Origin: an uncultured Prevotella sp.
GTDB taxonomy: Bacteria; Bacteroidota; Bacteroidia; Bacteroidales; Bacteroidaceae
DNA length: 15,853 bases
Reading direction: 5' to 3'
Assembly (NCBI GenBank): GCA_900548195.1
Contig: URJQ01000071.1
Coordinates: 1 to 15,853, forward strand
This document shows positions 15,201-15,853 of the stretch, piece after piece. The notes under the pieces are model-generated. The model had not been told where the DNA came from and did no database searches. It saw only the letters and a program-made list of their open reading frames with translations. The translations under genes and the position numbers were made by a program. Each line of letters opens with the position of its first letter. Within the stretch, counting starts at the first letter, position 1.

Positions 15201-15695
15201 GCTGAGGGAGAAAAACTTACTGGCGAGGATTTTGTGGATGATTGCAACGTGGAGAGCGACATGGAAATGTATTTCCCTGACACCTATGTGCCGGGAAGCA
15301 GTGAGAGAATGTTGCTCTATCGCGAGCTCGACAATATCGAATCTGACGATGATCTCAATGCTTACCGCAAGCGATTGGAAGACCGTTTCGGACCTGTTCC
15401 GCATGAAGGAGAGGAACTGATGCAGGTGGTCATGCTACGTCGTCTCGGTCGCTCTCTTGGATGTGAGAAGATAATGCTCAAGCAGCACATGCTTCAGATG
15501 CAACTCGTAAGCAACAATCAGAGCGTCTTCTATCAGAGCGAAGTCTTTAGTAAGATTATCGCTTACGTGATGAATCATTCCCGAGTCTGCGATATGCGAG
15601 AAGTGGGAGGCAAAAACCGCGTCGTCATCAAAATGATCAACTCCGTCTCCGAAGCTGTCAAGGTGCTAAAGGAGATGAAAAAATCTTCAAAATGA
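12243..15695 (+). CDS. mfd: Transcription-repair coupling factor
   Basis: This cytoplasmic DNA translocase displaces stalled RNA polymerase at lesions and recruits UvrA to start nucleotide excision repair. The 1150 residues are complete for the family. The N-terminal third is the degenerate UvrB-like module (for example YEPGQFAVRGSILDVYSF). The RNA polymerase-interacting CarD-like domain starts near 465 (GDFIVHVDFGIGKFAGL). The RecG-like motor shows Walker A GDVGFGKT (615-622), the DEEQ box (716-719), motif III MSATPIPRTL, and motif VI QMRGRVGRSNR (around 887-892), then the TRG-like RGAGNLLGAEQSGF. The C-terminal TRCF domain runs to the end. ATG codons at 12243 and 12246 are adjacent, and either could be used. 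No regulatory site other than the promoter is seen. It is transcribed divergently from the glycosyltransferase gene. Confidence 0.97.
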   Translation: MMEINKLLNHYAKATQTKALAKALLSKTVKNLMIDGLAGSSCPLLFSAVAGKIKQSVIFILRDADEAGYFYQDLTQLLGTDHVLFFPSSYRRAVKYGQRDAANEILRTEVMSRLAARQAEQSLYVVTHPEAMAEMAVSKKVLNDRSIRLAVNQNIDIVDVEHQLRDLGFSMVDYVYEPGQFAVRGSILDVYSFSHELPFRIDFFGDEIDTIRTFEIENQLSKDKKDAIEIVPELAKSNEKKIPLTEFLDSESIIVSQGLKFISDVIGKTYDEGFSSQAMTDRMSGATEQEQEEIRREMNAALNLCPPSRFMQSIEALKKVTFSQSAFSEAELSAQGKKFAQIHFHTIPQPPVNKQFELLKQTVEDYLLQQYKIFILSDSRKQVERLRSILSPDDAEGGASPRISKADIGEVEKTLHAGFVDKDMAMCLFTDHEIFGRYHKYNLRTQSARAGKMALTMKELQEMEPGDFIVHVDFGIGKFAGLMRVPVGDTYREVIRIVYQGNDKVDVSIHSLYKISKYRRSDTGEPPRLSTLGTGAWDRLKERAKKRIKDIARDLIKLYAKRRHEKGFAFSKDSYLQNELEGSFLYEDTPDQMKATAEVKADMESARPMDRLVCGDVGFGKTEVAVRAAFKAACDSKQVAVLVPTTVLAFQHFQTFRDRMAHLPVRVDYLSRARSAKQTKQILADLEEGKIDILVGTHKLIGKNVKWKDIGLLIIDEEQKFGVSVKEKLRQLKTNIDTLTMSATPIPRTLQFSLMGARDMSIMRTPPPNRHPIQTEIASFSQELIADAINFEMSRNGQVYFVNDRISNLESLARQIERAVPDCRVAIGHGQMSPEQLEKIIIGFMNHDYDVLLSTTIVENGIDIPNANTIIINDAHRFGLSDLHQMRGRVGRSNRKAFCYLLAPPLSLLPTESRRRLEALETFSDLGSGFNLAMQDLDIRGAGNLLGAEQSGFMEDLGYETYQKILSQAVNELKNDEFQDLYSEQLAEGEKLTGEDFVDDCNVESDMEMYFPDTYVPGSSERMLLYRELDNIESDDDLNAYRKRLEDRFGPVPHEGEELMQVVMLRRLGRSLGCEKIMLKQHMLQMQLVSNNQSVFYQSEVFSKIIAYVMNHSRVCDMREVGGKNRVVIKMINSVSEAVKVLKEMKKSSK

Positions 15696-15699
15696 AGAA

Positions 15700-15785
15700 T
15701 TCATTAAATGAAGAATTAAGAATGAAGAATAGGAGTTACCTTTTCTTTAGTGAAAAGTGAATAGTGAAAAGTGAAAAGTGAAAAA
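15700..15785. repeat. Simple repeats downstream of mfd
   Basis: AATGAAGAAT-type units (15691-15730) are followed by four to five GTGAAAA-type units (15749-15785). A TTCAT-TAA-ATGAA mini-hairpin lies within. No T-run hairpin is visible that would be a convincing mfd terminator. The 158 bases after the mfd stop contain no gene. Confidence 0.7.
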
Positions 15786-15834
15786 TCGCGCTGACGCAAT
15801 TGGGAAACCGCAAGTCGAAGAACGTATATATCTT

Positions 15835-15853
15835 CCCCCTTACAGGGGGATAA
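15835..15853. repeat. Partial palindrome at the window edge, related to 307-339
   Basis: CCCCCT-TAC-AGGGGG at 15835-15849, then ATAA, resembles CCCCCT-AC-AGGGGG-AATAAGAGGGG at 313-337. The copy is cut by the end of the window, so it cannot be shown to be a full inverted repeat. Confidence 0.5.

Noticed and set aside
1..15853. A novel multigene defence, secretion or biosynthetic system
   Set aside because: All larger genes belong to known core families and no cluster of unknown genes with shared logic is present.

Overview
This window looks like a chromosomal stretch from a Bacteroidales bacterium, most likely a Prevotella/Segatella-type member of the Prevotellaceae. The evidence is the repeated promoter signature TAnnTTTG (once with a TTTG box exactly 19 bases upstream), A/C-rich leaders with no Shine-Dalgarno before the start codons, a DUF4369-type lipoprotein, and AT-rich intergenic DNA full of short dispersed repeats. 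No phage, insertion sequence, CRISPR array, tRNA or rRNA is visible.

Layout: 1-392 holds no gene but carries large palindromes. Three minus-strand genes follow: asnA (asparagine synthetase A, 393-1430), a two-TrkA_C cation:proton antiporter (1702-3939) and pepT (peptidase T, 4236-5459). A divergent promoter region at 5460-5821 leads rightwards into a pfkB-family sugar kinase (5822-6739). Next come a DivIC/FtsB-type septum protein (6991-7302) with a small four-helix membrane protein (7389-7808), and a lipoprotein-pyrC-plsC run (8006-11039). A convergent intergenic region with a strong hairpin terminator separates this run from a minus-strand polyprenol-phosphate mannose synthase-like glycosyltransferase (11361-12104). 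That gene diverges from mfd (12243-15695). The window ends in simple repeats and the start of another palindrome.

The genes are core metabolic and envelope functions: amino acid and peptide supply (asnA, pepT), ion homeostasis, pyrimidine synthesis (pyrC), phospholipid synthesis (plsC), lipid-linked mannose donor synthesis, division, and transcription-coupled repair. I see no single novel multigene system.

The unusual content is intergenic. A family of heptameric AACCNNN arrays abuts several start codons. A REP-like hairpin (CCAACGG...CCGTTGG) appears twice, plus a decayed copy. A roughly 120-bp element is duplicated 4.49 kb apart. Several large inverted repeats seem to have been adopted as terminators. 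Several naive start codons upstream of the true ones read through these repeats, so correct starts matter here.
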